A DNA stretch of 64,000 nt, from contig OY771429.1 of assembly GCA_963674555.1 (NCBI GenBank), positions 186,001 through 250,000 on the forward strand. The letters run 5' to 3'. The notes under the pieces are model-generated. The model searched no databases and had not been told where the DNA came from. It was given only the letters and a program-made list of their open reading frames with translations. Below are positions 51,573-60,114 of the stretch, one piece after another. This DNA comes from JBGMEA01 sp963674555. GTDB taxonomy: Bacteria; Bacillota; Clostridia; Eubacteriales; Anaerofustaceae. Numbering within the stretch: position 1 is the stretch's first letter; each line of letters begins with the position of its first letter. The translations under genes and the position numbers were made by a program.

Positions 51573-53306
51573 TTAATCATTTATCGTCACTGAAAACCCT
51601 TGATATGTTTGACCTGAAATTTCCATAGTCATTGGTTGAAACCTTGTTTTTGAAAGTTTTATTTGAGTATCGACAATCAGTGTTGGAATATATGCTCCAT
51701 TCGCCGCAAAGTATGCTATTATATTTCCATTTTTAGCTATATACTCCATTACTTCTGAAGTATGATTAGCATCCATCGTATCCCCAATGATCTGGAAACC
51801 ATCCACGCTATATTGCATAACAGGATTTTCAATTACACCATTAACACGTTCACCAAAATATATGATTCCAGTATCTAAGTCAATATCCATATTTTGACCA
51901 TGCATCACACCAGTATTTACTTCTCCTGCCGCTATACCACTTCCAGTTGCAACAGTGCGATAATTCCATTCCCCTGCTGTTTTACTGTTTGCAATACGCC
52001 AAGCACCTGCTCGCAAATTAAGAGCCTCTGTAGCCGCCTCTTCATCAATATCATTAAAAAATGAAAGCCCTCCTGTTGGATCAGCTTTCATATATGAAGT
52101 CCCAGCGGCAATTTCTGCATTCCATTGATCTAAAACACTTTGAATATGATTTTCAATCGCTTTCTTTTCAGCATTTCTTGCCACACTAAGTGTTGAAACT
52201 AAACTATCTGCAATAGTTTTTTTTGGAGTTCCAAATTCAAATTTATTTTTTGTCCCATCATGATAGTTTTTTGCAATTTTGATTACTCGTGTTTTCAGTT
52301 TAAGTCCAAGTATTGAAACAACTAGACCAACTGTATCCCCTACTCGTATTTCTTCACTATCAAACCCAAGAGCTTTTAGATCAAAAGCCGTGATTGAATA
52401 GCCAATTTTATTAAGAATATTTGCTGTGAGCATGTCATATGTCTTGGTAATTAATTCATTTGGATCTGAAATTTGTGTATCTGTAAAATGTGTGAATCTA
52501 TGTTGATAAACATTATTTGAATATAGTCCAAATTCTTCCTGTAGATCATCACTTAAAGTTATATATTTTTGACCAACTGGTTTATCTACTGGATCACCAT
52601 TTAAAATAGACCATTCTACATCTTCAAATGATAAGGCTACTTCATCAATAATCTGTCCATAACCATATGCGGCGGTAAAAACATCTTCTGCTGAAATCTT
52701 TTGATTGAATGTTTCCATCTCTCTGTCATCATAAATAACTTTTCCTCTGTCAGATCCTCGTTGTGAAACAATATCAATATATCGTGTAATTGTTGAGCCA
52801 CTTATTTCAATTCTAGGTGATAATTCGCCTCCAACTTTAATACCCCAATCTAATAGTGATTGCATTAAAGTTGTTTTGGAACGTTGCATATAAAAGTTGC
52901 CAATAATATCACTCGTGCCAGCAATCCAATTAGTTTGTGGTTCGGCACTTTCTATTAGTTCATTAATACCGTTTATTACTGTTCTACCTGTTAGATCAGA
53001 AAAATCAATAAAACATGAATTCATTTCAAAAATAGAATGTTCAGCATAAACATATATTTCAGAAAGATCAATCGAAACCTCTGTAATAATATATTCTTGC
53101 CACTGAGCGTTACCAGTATCATAAAACAATATTTTATTATACTTCTTTGACAGTTCTGTAAACTGAGGATGTGAGTTAGAAGCAACTATAGAAATAGTAT
53201 TTTCGAAATCAACTGAATCAACACCTTCAAATGAATTGAAATCTTCAATTTGTAAATATGAAATTAAATTATTTTCTTGATCATGTAATTGTAACTTAGT
53301 AATCAT
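51573..53306 (-). CDS. Phage tail-tip protein with prophage endopeptidase-type N-terminus (Tal)
   Basis: 577 residues. It opens LQLHDQENNLISYLQIEDF, and residues 1-350 have the tail-endopeptidase / minor structural layout (WIAGTSDIIGNFYMQRSKTTLMQSLLDWG; DYDDREMETFNQ-like YDDREMETFNQ). The C-terminal part is a beta-rich fibre-like region. Tal sits below Dit at the tail tip and often degrades cell wall. It overlaps dit by 4 bp. Confidence 0.85.
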   Translation of the reverse strand: MITKLQLHDQENNLISYLQIEDFNSFEGVDSVDFENTISIVASNSHPQFTELSKKYNKILFYDTGNAQWQEYIITEVSIDLSEIYVYAEHSIFEMNSCFIDFSDLTGRTVINGINELIESAEPQTNWIAGTSDIIGNFYMQRSKTTLMQSLLDWGIKVGGELSPRIEISGSTITRYIDIVSQRGSDRGKVIYDDREMETFNQKISAEDVFTAAYGYGQIIDEVALSFEDVEWSILNGDPVDKPVGQKYITLSDDLQEEFGLYSNNVYQHRFTHFTDTQISDPNELITKTYDMLTANILNKIGYSITAFDLKALGFDSEEIRVGDTVGLVVSILGLKLKTRVIKIAKNYHDGTKNKFEFGTPKKTIADSLVSTLSVARNAEKKAIENHIQSVLDQWNAEIAAGTSYMKADPTGGLSFFNDIDEEAATEALNLRAGAWRIANSKTAGEWNYRTVATGSGIAAGEVNTGVMHGQNMDIDLDTGIIYFGERVNGVIENPVMQYSVDGFQIIGDTMDANHTSEVMEYIAKNGNIIAYFAANGAYIPTLIVDTQIKLSKTRFQPMTMEISGQTYQGFSVTIND

Positions 53307-54058
53307 AAATATTCCGCCCTATAGATGTAATATCCACTTACAACAGCAGAGCTGAAATTGATCGAGAAAGCCCCAGGTTCTACTAAACACTTTTCAAACT
53401 CGCTTGTGCTAAAATCAATATATTTTTGAGCAAGAACTCCATCTTTCTTTACAATCCTTTTTGTAAGATCAATTTCCCAGTCACCTGAAAGTGTGAAAGT
53501 TTCATAAGGAACTAGAACGATTGCACCATTTCCAACTGTAACTGTAAATGAACTTGGTGGGGAAACATCTCCTATCTCAAAATAGATTGATCCTTTATTT
53601 GCCACAGTTCCAGTTACCGTGCCACTTATTTCAGTAAAAGGATCTGAAGCGGCAATAATCGTCTCTGATGTTGCAAATGAATGCCCTTTTGCCGTAAATT
53701 CAATATCTGCAATGATATAACCAGCCTTTTCCTCTCTCGGTTCTATTTCACTTGAAACAATTGCTTTCCAAAGCACATTAGGTTCATCATCAAAAATCAG
53801 ATGTTGGTATTCAATTGTTCCTGCAAATAAAAAAGGAGCTATATTTAAACGAAAATTTTCTTTAATCTCCGTTAAATTTGCTCCTCGTATCCAAACCTTT
53901 GCAATTAGTTTTCGTTCTTTACTTTTTCTATAAGCTGGCATTGGCTCAATACCTGCGGGAAGCTCAGTTAATTTAATTTCGTGAGGTGGTGTATAAGTTC
54001 TGCCACTAATTGAAAGAACTGTTAGCAAACCACTAAAATCTTTAGATCCATAAATCAT
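53303..54058 (-). CDS. Distal tail protein (Dit)
   Basis: 251 residues of the siphovirus Dit family (PF05709-like): an N-terminal ring-forming beta domain (SGRTYTPPHEIKLTELPAG, MPAYRKSKERKLIAKVWI) and a C-terminal galectin-like domain (GTVANKGSIYFEIGDVSPP). It forms the hub between tail tube and tip. It overlaps both neighbours by 4 bp. Confidence 0.87.
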   Translation of the reverse strand: MIYGSKDFSGLLTVLSISGRTYTPPHEIKLTELPAGIEPMPAYRKSKERKLIAKVWIRGANLTEIKENFRLNIAPFLFAGTIEYQHLIFDDEPNVLWKAIVSSEIEPREEKAGYIIADIEFTAKGHSFATSETIIAASDPFTEISGTVTGTVANKGSIYFEIGDVSPPSSFTVTVGNGAIVLVPYETFTLSGDWEIDLTKRIVKKDGVLAQKYIDFSTSEFEKCLVEPGAFSINFSSAVVSGYYIYRAEYL

Positions 54059-55650
54059 GCTGATAATCCTCCCAATCTTGCTTTTTTAAGAATTAACGAA
54101 TATATTTCTTCAGCTGTTTTTCTAATATCGTTTTCTTCACGCACATTAAATGTATTGCCTGTTATTAAAATTGAAGGTTCTTCGCCCACTACTTTTTTTA
54201 TCATTCCTAATAAATCATCGAGCGGTGCCGCTACTTCTGCACCAGCTTCACCTACTCCTTTAACACCATATGGCGTTGCAAATAAAGTAGGTTTATCGAA
54301 TATGCCCCCTTGTGCATACCAATCAACACCAATCACAGGTTTTCCTGGCAAACCTAAAAATTGTCCTACCTCTGCCCAGAATCCTTCAGTGTCGTAACTA
54401 ACATCAAAATGAGGCAATTTAATTTTTGGAAGTGATAAATCAAAATCAAAAAATCCTTTTACCTTATCGACAATTTCTTTTATAGGGTCTACTAAATGTT
54501 CATTGAACCATGATTTTACATTCCCCCAAGTATCTGTAACTGATTCCCAAACTGCTACCATTTTTTCTTTAACAGTATCCCAGTTTTTCCAGAGTGCAAC
54601 ACCTATAGCAATTAATGCACCAATTGCAAGAACAACTATACCTATGGGATTTGCCGCCATTGCGGCATTCAATCCGTTCTGTGCAAGCGTTTGAGCAAAT
54701 GTAGAGGCTTTTAAAATGTCAAGAGCTTTTGTTACACCTGTTATTACACTAAACGCAATAAACCCACCTACAACTGCCGCAAGGACAGGAATAAGCCAAT
54801 TAGCATTTTCTACTAACCAATCTATAGCAAGTGAAATATTGTCAAAAAGACTAACGACAAATGCTTCAATCTGAGGCATATTTGCGGTAACCCAACCAGT
54901 AAATGATTCAAGTTTAGGCATAACTTTTTCGGCAACTTTTTTAAATACTTCATCAAAAGCATTTTTAAGTATAATAAGTTGTCCACTGAATGTTTGCCCT
55001 GCCGCTTCTGCCGATCCTCCAAATTCTTTTTCAAGCTCTTCAAGTATGATTGCTTGAGCACCTGCCATGTCTCCTGCTTCTTGCAGTGACTTGATCATTT
55101 CCTTTTGTTCTTCGGTGAATGTGACTCCAACTCGTGTAAGAGCTGAAATGCCTGCAATAGGATCATTCAAGGCTTTACCTAATGCAATAGATTGCGCTGA
55201 CATGTCTGTTCCTAACGCTTGTGCCATATCAGCCGCCGCTTTTGTTGCACGTGGGAAAGTTTCCGATCCTATGTTTGTAAAAGTAAGAAGAAGGTTTTGT
55301 GCTTCCAATGCGGCATCAGCACTAAATTTAGTAGTCAACTGAAAACTAGAAGCTAATTCAAGTAAACTTTCTTTCGTCATACCTGAAGCTCCATTAGTTG
55401 AAGCTAATACTGCTTCCATTTGTGCGATTTTACCATTCGTTTCCGATAAGTTTTTAATACCACCTATTAAAGCCGCTCCCAGGGTTGCTGTGATTGCTAA
55501 TCCTGCTTTTGTTGCCGCTTTACCAATAGTCGTAAAAACTTTAGACATATTCTTTTGCGTTTTATAACCTTTAGCATCGACTTGTTTTAATGCCTTGATT
55601 GCACTCTTATCGTCGATAAGCACACTTCCGAATAATCTGAAAAGCTCCAT
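54055..55650 (-). CDS. Tail tape measure protein
   Basis: 531 residues: an N-terminal coiled coil, the TMP domain (SAQSIALGKALNDPIAGISALTRVGVTFTEEQ), two or more hydrophobic segments (LIPVLAAVVGGFIAFSVITGV; IGIVVLAIGALIAIGVAL), and a glycine-rich end. It sets tail length. At about 1.5 angstrom per residue, a tail near 80 nm is expected, shorter than most siphoviruses (inference from length). Confidence 0.92.
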   Translation of the reverse strand: MELFRLFGSVLIDDKSAIKALKQVDAKGYKTQKNMSKVFTTIGKAATKAGLAITATLGAALIGGIKNLSETNGKIAQMEAVLASTNGASGMTKESLLELASSFQLTTKFSADAALEAQNLLLTFTNIGSETFPRATKAAADMAQALGTDMSAQSIALGKALNDPIAGISALTRVGVTFTEEQKEMIKSLQEAGDMAGAQAIILEELEKEFGGSAEAAGQTFSGQLIILKNAFDEVFKKVAEKVMPKLESFTGWVTANMPQIEAFVVSLFDNISLAIDWLVENANWLIPVLAAVVGGFIAFSVITGVTKALDILKASTFAQTLAQNGLNAAMAANPIGIVVLAIGALIAIGVALWKNWDTVKEKMVAVWESVTDTWGNVKSWFNEHLVDPIKEIVDKVKGFFDFDLSLPKIKLPHFDVSYDTEGFWAEVGQFLGLPGKPVIGVDWYAQGGIFDKPTLFATPYGVKGVGEAGAEVAAPLDDLLGMIKKVVGEEPSILITGNTFNVREENDIRKTAEEIYSLILKKARLGGLSA

Positions 55651-55655
55651 GTATA

Positions 55656-55985
55656 TTACCTCCTTCTTCTCTTAAATTTTTGTTCAATATTTTTGATTTC
55701 GTTTATTAGGTCTGTCTTGTTTTTATTGTCAGTTTGATTTGGTTTTTCGTTTTGAGATTTTATTTCTTCATAGAATTCTTGAAAACTTATGAAATTATCC
55801 TCACTCATATTCGGATATCTGCTTAAATAAATTCGAAAAACATATTCTTTAAGCTCGTCTTCATTAGCAACATTGATCAGTTCAACCACTTCACTAGGTG
55901 CTAAATGCAGGACATGGTTGAAATCACCGTAACGCTGAAGCAGTAAGTCCTTTATTCCTGCGATTTCTGGACTTCTGCTAATCCG
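55656..55985 (-). CDS. Tail assembly chaperone, frameshift extension (T part of G-T)
   Basis: This frame, 109 codons, is read only by -1 frameshifting from the upstream chaperone gene. It has no stop from the slippery site to TAG near 55656, and reads SPEIAGIKDLLLQRYGDFNH then LAPSEVVELINVANEDELKEY. The predicted fusion is 225 residues (116 + 109). An internal GTG at 55889 has no SD. It lies directly before the tape measure gene, where G-T chaperones always sit. Confidence 0.85.
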   Translation of the reverse strand, partial: RISRSPEIAGIKDLLLQRYGDFNHVLHLAPSEVVELINVANEDELKEYVFRIYLSRYPNMSEDNFISFQEFYEEIKSQNEKPNQTDNKNKTDLINEIKNIEQKFKRRRR

Positions 55986-56332
55986 AAAAAATCTTGAAGT
56001 TCTGGATCTTCAAATAAGCTTTTAAAAAATCCAACTAATTCTTTGATTTTGTATCTTTTTACTTTTTCAACTTTTTCTTCAGCAATACCAGCAATAAATT
56101 TATATGCTGAATTCTCAGCCTTATGTAAATTTTTCACTAATGTTAAAGCAAAATCCGCACCAATCTGTTCTGTTAGTTTTGCTTGAGTCTGCTTGCTTTT
56201 TTCTGACTTATCATCTTTTAACTCCATGATTTCTTTAATGTTGTCCATTAATTCATTTAGATCTAATTTAATTTGCATATCGTCTAACATTTTGGAAAAT
56301 TTGAACACATCTTGAAACTCTAAAGATCTCAT
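55952..56332 (-). CDS. Tail assembly chaperone (G part)
   Basis: 126 residues, mostly helical and charged, beginning MRSLEFQDVFKFSKMLDDMQ. It resembles the lambda gpG / Bacteroid and Firmicute tail chaperone family. A fraction of ribosomes shifts to -1 at TTTTTTC, giving a longer form that binds the tape measure. It lies between the tail tube gene and the tape measure gene. The unshifted stop is TAA at 55954. Confidence 0.82.
   Translation of the reverse strand: MRSLEFQDVFKFSKMLDDMQIKLDLNELMDNIKEIMELKDDKSEKSKQTQAKLTEQIGADFALTLVKNLHKAENSAYKFIAGIAEEKVEKVKRYKIKELVGFFKSLFEDPELQDFFGLAEVQKSQE
55985..55991 (-). promoter_or_regulatory. -1 ribosomal frameshift heptamer T TTT TTC
   Basis: The heptamer, in phase with the G frame (codons GAT TTT TTC), fits X XXY YYZ. 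The -1 frame is open from here through the T extension. No other good heptamer lies in the overlap. Confidence 0.82.
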
Positions 56333-56351
56333 CTAATTCACTCCTTTAATA

Positions 56352-56389
56352 TAAAAAAAAGAGGAAAACAATATTTAACTGCCTTCCTC
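56352..56389 (-). terminator. Terminator after the major tail protein
   Basis: On the - strand, GAGGAA pairs with TTCCTC over a ~17-nt loop and TTTTTTTT follows. It would raise tail tube mRNA relative to downstream genes. Confidence 0.65.
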
Positions 56390-56401
56390 AAATTATGTAA
56401 T

Positions 56402-56920
56402 TTATTCTGCAAATTCCACATTCCATGTTGGCGTGTCCTTAGCATCCTCTGCGTATGTGCCTGTAAATTCCAATTCAGGCACAACTTCCGATTTATCTTC
56501 TAAACCCCATTCAATATTCTTTAAATTAAGAGCATTCGTAAGGTTAATCGTAACTGCTTTTCCGTCTCTGGTTTCACCAACCCACTTGATGTCATTATAA
56601 TCACCTGTTGCGATAGAAAATGTTGATGTCATTATTTGTTTGGTGGATGTCATTTCGTCATCAGGAGTTATTGATATGCCTGGATAATATAATTCCATTT
56701 CTGTTGCATTGAAAAGTTCTAAAGCCTTTACGCTTAGTTTTGCAACTTCACTATCAATTTCAATTCTGCCTTTGATCATTCCACGGTCGCCATCTGCTTC
56801 TATAGGTCTATATTCACGCTCAACTGTGAATTTGCTCCCACCTCTTGTTAAACCAATGGGTGTTGTTCCAACCGTTACAATTCCCATTCCAAGAAGTATT
56901 TTTTGTGCTGTTTCTTTCAT
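56402..56920 (-). CDS. Major tail (tube) protein
   Basis: 172 residues typical of Firmicute siphovirus tube proteins: GMGIVTVGTTPIGLTRGGSKFTVEREYRPI at the N-terminus, a beta-rich core and TPTWNVEFAE at the end. It forms hexameric rings around the tape measure. It lies between the tail terminator and the chaperone genes and is followed by an intrinsic terminator. Confidence 0.88.
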   Translation of the reverse strand: MKETAQKILLGMGIVTVGTTPIGLTRGGSKFTVEREYRPIEADGDRGMIKGRIEIDSEVAKLSVKALELFNATEMELYYPGISITPDDEMTSTKQIMTSTFSIATGDYNDIKWVGETRDGKAVTINLTNALNLKNIEWGLEDKSEVVPELEFTGTYAEDAKDTPTWNVEFAE

Positions 56921-56936
56921 TACTTCTCCTCTCTAA

Positions 56937-57338
56937 TTATTTAGAAAAAACCTGCATGACATACCTCATATTTATTAGTTGTACTCCTGCAAGTTCTTCA
57001 CTTTGAACATATTGTCTCTGTTCTAATTCGAAAAATGCATTGAAATCATCTGTATCAATAATTCTTCTGTTAAATCCTGTTGGTTCTGCACCTTCTCTTT
57101 TTCCATCACCATCAATTAAGTCTGCAAGATTTTCAACAGCTCTTGATGTCTTGCTTGCAGAATCATAAATATCAATATTAATATATCTATTCTCACTTGG
57201 GTATGAAGGAACTCCGCTATCAATTCTGAAAACTACATAAGGATATGTTGGCTTTTTAGGAGATTTATTTCTATACGCTCTTGAATGTTTTGTTTTCAAA
57301 TATGCTAGAATTTCATCTGCTATTGCGTTTGTATTCAT
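56937..57338 (-). CDS. Tail terminator-like protein
   Basis: 133 residues (AYLKTKHSRAYRNKSPKKPTYPYVVFRIDSGVP, then DTDDFNAFFELEQRQYVQS). The fold and place, between the neck genes and the tube gene, match the siphovirus tail terminator / gpU-like group that caps the tail. Assignment is by synteny and size rather than a diagnostic motif. Confidence 0.72.
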   Translation of the reverse strand: MNTNAIADEILAYLKTKHSRAYRNKSPKKPTYPYVVFRIDSGVPSYPSENRYINIDIYDSASKTSRAVENLADLIDGDGKREGAEPTGFNRRIIDTDDFNAFFELEQRQYVQSEELAGVQLINMRYVMQVFSK

Positions 57339-57340
57339 CT

Positions 57341-57700
57341 TTAATTTTTCTTCCCTATTTCATTTAAAGCCAATGCGATTGCTTTTTGTATATTGTCTGC
57401 ATTTTTTACTACAACAGGTTTTAAAGGATCTTCTTCTTGACCTGTAAGCATTTTTCCAATTATTCCAGGAATAGACATTTTAAATCCAATTTGCAAATCT
57501 TTATCTTTTTTTCGTGCCCAATATCCTAATGATTTATGAAGTATTTTTCTTCTTTGATGGAATTGGCTTTTTAGCGTAGTTGCTTTAATTTCTCTTACTA
57601 AGTTTTGACCAACAGTATTTAAAACTCTTCCAGGGGTGTCTTCTATTTTTTCAATGATTTTGTCTATATTTGACTCATATGTAAATGGTTCTCTTGCCAT
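57341..57700 (-). CDS. HK97 gp10-like neck / tail-completion protein
   Basis: 119 residues, basic: IIEKIEDTPGRVLNTVGQNLVREIKA followed by HQRRKILHKSLGYWARKKDKDLQIGFKMSIPG. This is the HK97 gp10 family pattern, a neck protein needed to join head and tail. It is 3 bp from the next gene in the operon. Confidence 0.78.
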   Translation of the reverse strand: MAREPFTYESNIDKIIEKIEDTPGRVLNTVGQNLVREIKATTLKSQFHQRRKILHKSLGYWARKKDKDLQIGFKMSIPGIIGKMLTGQEEDPLKPVVVKNADNIQKAIALALNEIGKKN

Positions 57701-57703
57701 TTT

Positions 57704-58054
57704 TTAAGAATCACCTCCTAATCTTGATGTTAAAGTAATTTCAATTTCATCTTCATTGATTTCATAATCTCGAATGATATTATATTGTTTGCCGCTCTCA
57801 CCTGTCGGATATCGCACAATGCGATCATTTAATTCATCGTATTCAAATGAATGAACCACAAAAATTAATTCAGGCTTCAAGTCAGTATTGGCGGCTTGGT
57901 AATATTCACTTCGCTTGACACTTTTTTTATCTGCAAACACCTCACGAAAAATATAACTATCTATTGGCTCACCATCAACAATATCTTCTTGATAGTTTCC
58001 AAGTTCAATTTTTTCATTCCACATTTTAAGCCTCGGTTTCTGTATTGTAATCAC
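57704..58054 (-). CDS. Head closure / head-tail adaptor protein
   Basis: 116 residues with a beta-barrel-like pattern (REVFADKKSVKRSEYYQAANTDLKPELIFVV; IVRYPTGESGKQYNIIRDYE) as in SPP1 gp16-type head-tail adaptors. It overlaps the connector gene by 29 bp. It plugs the portal after DNA packaging. Confidence 0.78.
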   Translation of the reverse strand: MITIQKPRLKMWNEKIELGNYQEDIVDGEPIDSYIFREVFADKKSVKRSEYYQAANTDLKPELIFVVHSFEYDELNDRIVRYPTGESGKQYNIIRDYEINEDEIEITLTSRLGGDS

Positions 58055-58307
58055 TCATAAGAACTAACACTTTTTTTAAGCTTTCGTATACTTTTAAGTA
58101 TCTTTCTTGTTCTTCACTAAAGCCAAAGTGTCCTTTTGCATAAAGTACAATTGCCCTTTGAGTTAAAGAATCAGTATCATCAATATTAACGACACCTGCA
58201 AGTAATAAATCAGTCTTGCAGGCATCGATAATTGGAGTAATTTCAGCAGTATCAAAAGTATCTGTTGAAATGCGAAGTGCCGATTTCACAATTTCTAAAA
58301 TTGCCAT
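58026..58307 (-). CDS. Head-tail connector protein (gp6/gp15-like)
   Basis: 93 residues, helical: LEIVKSALRISTDTFDTAEITPIIDACKTDLL, then ALVLYAKGHFGFSEEQERY-like AIVLYAKGHFGFSEEQERY. It matches the phage connector family (PF05135-like). The start at 58307 has GAGGTG upstream; a longer frame begins inside the capsid-gene terminator and is rejected. Confidence 0.8.
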   Translation of the reverse strand: MAILEIVKSALRISTDTFDTAEITPIIDACKTDLLLAGVVNIDDTDSLTQRAIVLYAKGHFGFSEEQERYLKVYESLKKVLVLMSDYNTETEA

Positions 58308-58321
58308 TTTTTTCACCTCAA

Positions 58322-58343
58322 TAAAAAATGAGGCTTTCACCTC
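58322..58343 (-). terminator. Terminator after the capsid gene
   Basis: On the - strand, GAGGT-GAAA-GCCTC (one G-U pair, GAAA tetraloop) is followed by ATTTTTT. It would keep capsid mRNA in excess. Confidence 0.65.
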
Positions 58344-59507
58344 TTATTCAGTAGCTTTAACTAATTTGACGATTGCTTCTCCGACTGCTATTTTCGAATC
58401 GAATATTGCACAGCCTAAGAAATCAAAACTATTTGTCTTTACATCGAAATCTGAAGTTACAGTAACGCTTTCTGCCAAATTCCCTACTACTGCTTTTTTA
58501 AGATTTCCTAAATATGCTTCATGTTCAGTTACTCTGCTGTCCAAAATAACTGGATACCCATAAACAAGGTAGTTTGCCCCTTCACGGCTCACTAGAGCGT
58601 GTTTCGAGTTATCTTGCAACACCAAAAAATCATTGAATAGTGTCTTCTTACTCATATAGAATTTGGCATCTGCATCGTAACCACCGTTTAGCAAACTACA
58701 TAGTTTTTGCACATTTGCCGCTGTCAAGCTACTTGATACACCAACAGTTACAGAATTAGTAGTATCCCAAGTTTGAGCGTAATCAATCCCTGTTGGTTGA
58801 CTTGATCCAGTTCCAGAAATAAGGAAACCATTGATTTTATTTGCAATGCCTTCTACCAGCATGTCAACTAACCATGTTTCAAATGCATTGATCGACATGG
58901 TCGCAACACTCTTAGATACTGTAATTAGCTTTGTAACTTCATATCCTGCCAACGAAACAGTAACAAGTGCATCTGCGCTTGCTGTAATTGTCGCACCTTC
59001 AGTATGCAATGCGGCATCATTAACAGTGTTTTCAACTGCAAATTTAACATTGCCTTCAACCTGCAATAATGTGATCTCATTCATCATTGGTGAATATTCT
59101 TTAAGCTTGGTAATGATTTCATTTTGCGTTTCAGTCGGCAAAGCCGCCCCTACACTATTACTTGCTGTCGTAAGTGCTCTCTGTTCAATTTCAGTTAATT
59201 CACGTTTTTGCAAATTCTTTAAAAATGCACTACGATATTCTTTCGTTTCTAAAACATTATCTTTTGTAAATTCCAATGTTCTTTCCTCTCTGATTTCTTC
59301 TTTAAAATTTTTTATGATCGGTGCAGTTTCATCTTTAGAAACTTCATCAATCAATGCTTTTCTTTTTTCAACTTTTTCAGTTAAAATTCTCTTCTCGTCT
59401 TTTAGTTCATTAATTTCTTTTTCAAGTGCATCTAAATCAGCACCATCAACATCGATTTCAGCTTTAATAGCTTTCATTCGTTTTTCAATCTCTTCAAATC
59501 TGGTCAT
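58344..59507 (-). CDS. HK97-family major capsid protein
   Basis: 387 residues. Residues 1-110 are a charged coiled coil, the delta scaffold domain (LEKEINELKDEKRILTEKVEK). The HK97 fold follows: RALTTASNSVGAALPTETQNEI marks the usual N-terminus of mature capsid. Later come EGNVKFAVENTV, AGYEVTKLITVSKSV and GTGSSQPTGI. The protease encoded upstream should remove the delta domain around residue 110. No separate scaffold gene is present. Confidence 0.95.
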   Translation of the reverse strand: MTRFEEIEKRMKAIKAEIDVDGADLDALEKEINELKDEKRILTEKVEKRKALIDEVSKDETAPIIKNFKEEIREERTLEFTKDNVLETKEYRSAFLKNLQKRELTEIEQRALTTASNSVGAALPTETQNEIITKLKEYSPMMNEITLLQVEGNVKFAVENTVNDAALHTEGATITASADALVTVSLAGYEVTKLITVSKSVATMSINAFETWLVDMLVEGIANKINGFLISGTGSSQPTGIDYAQTWDTTNSVTVGVSSSLTAANVQKLCSLLNGGYDADAKFYMSKKTLFNDFLVLQDNSKHALVSREGANYLVYGYPVILDSRVTEHEAYLGNLKKAVVGNLAESVTVTSDFDVKTNSFDFLGCAIFDSKIAVGEAIVKLVKATE

Positions 59508-59517
59508 TTAAAATCTC

Positions 59518-60114
59518 CTAATCTAAAATAGTTTTTAATTTCAATATTTGTTTTTTTCGCAACAACATCTCCTGTTTCTCTATCTCAAAAACTCCATCAA
59601 GATAGGAACGTGCGCTTATTTCTGTATCTGCATTTGCAGGCAAGGAAACCGAACTCACATCAAAAATCTTTTTTAATCTTTTGATAATTCTTGTATGGTT
59701 TTCTCTGTCGTATTCATCTTCTGCGACTGAAAAAGCAAAGCTCATACGTGTCACAAGACCATTAGCAATTTCTTCATACATTTCTTTTGCCGCTTGGCTC
59801 TTAGATAAATCCGCACAAATAAAAAGACCATGATCATCTGTTTCGATAATCAAAGTCTTATTACTTTGTCTTGCAAGTACTTTACCGCTGTGATCATATT
59901 GTAAAATCACATCAGACACATCACAGCCATTCAGAGCACTCCGCTCTATCATTTCATAATATTTAATTCCATCGCATTCACCTAATTGATATGGTTTATC
60001 AAATGTTGTTGCATAACCCTCAATATAGTAGTTGCTATCAATTTTCTTGTTCTTTTGGATCGGTTGAAGTATCGCTAATTGACGATATTCCCTGCTGTCC
60101 AATTTGATTGGCAC
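59518..60114 (-). CDS. Prohead protease, HK97 family (S78)
   Basis: 198 residues: YIEGYATTFDKPYQLG, the catalytic His in QYDHSGKVLARQSN and Ser in VTRMSFAFSVAEDEYD, then IKKIFDVSSVSLPA-like KKIFDVSSVSLPANADT. It cleaves the capsid delta domain. The gene overlaps the end of portal. AAGGAG abuts two ATGs (60123, 60120) but stands 9 nt from a GTG at 60114, so I use the GTG; the start is uncertain by a few residues. Confidence 0.88.
   Translation of the reverse strand: MPIKLDSREYRQLAILQPIQKNKKIDSNYYIEGYATTFDKPYQLGECDGIKYYEMIERSALNGCDVSDVILQYDHSGKVLARQSNKTLIIETDDHGLFICADLSKSQAAKEMYEEIANGLVTRMSFAFSVAEDEYDRENHTRIIKRLKKIFDVSSVSLPANADTEISARSYLDGVFEIEKQEMLLRKKQILKLKTILD

Noticed and set aside
58831..59511. 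226-codon open frame on the + strand inside the capsid gene
   Set aside because: It is a Ser/Val-rich shadow of the capsid coding strand, with no SD or family match.
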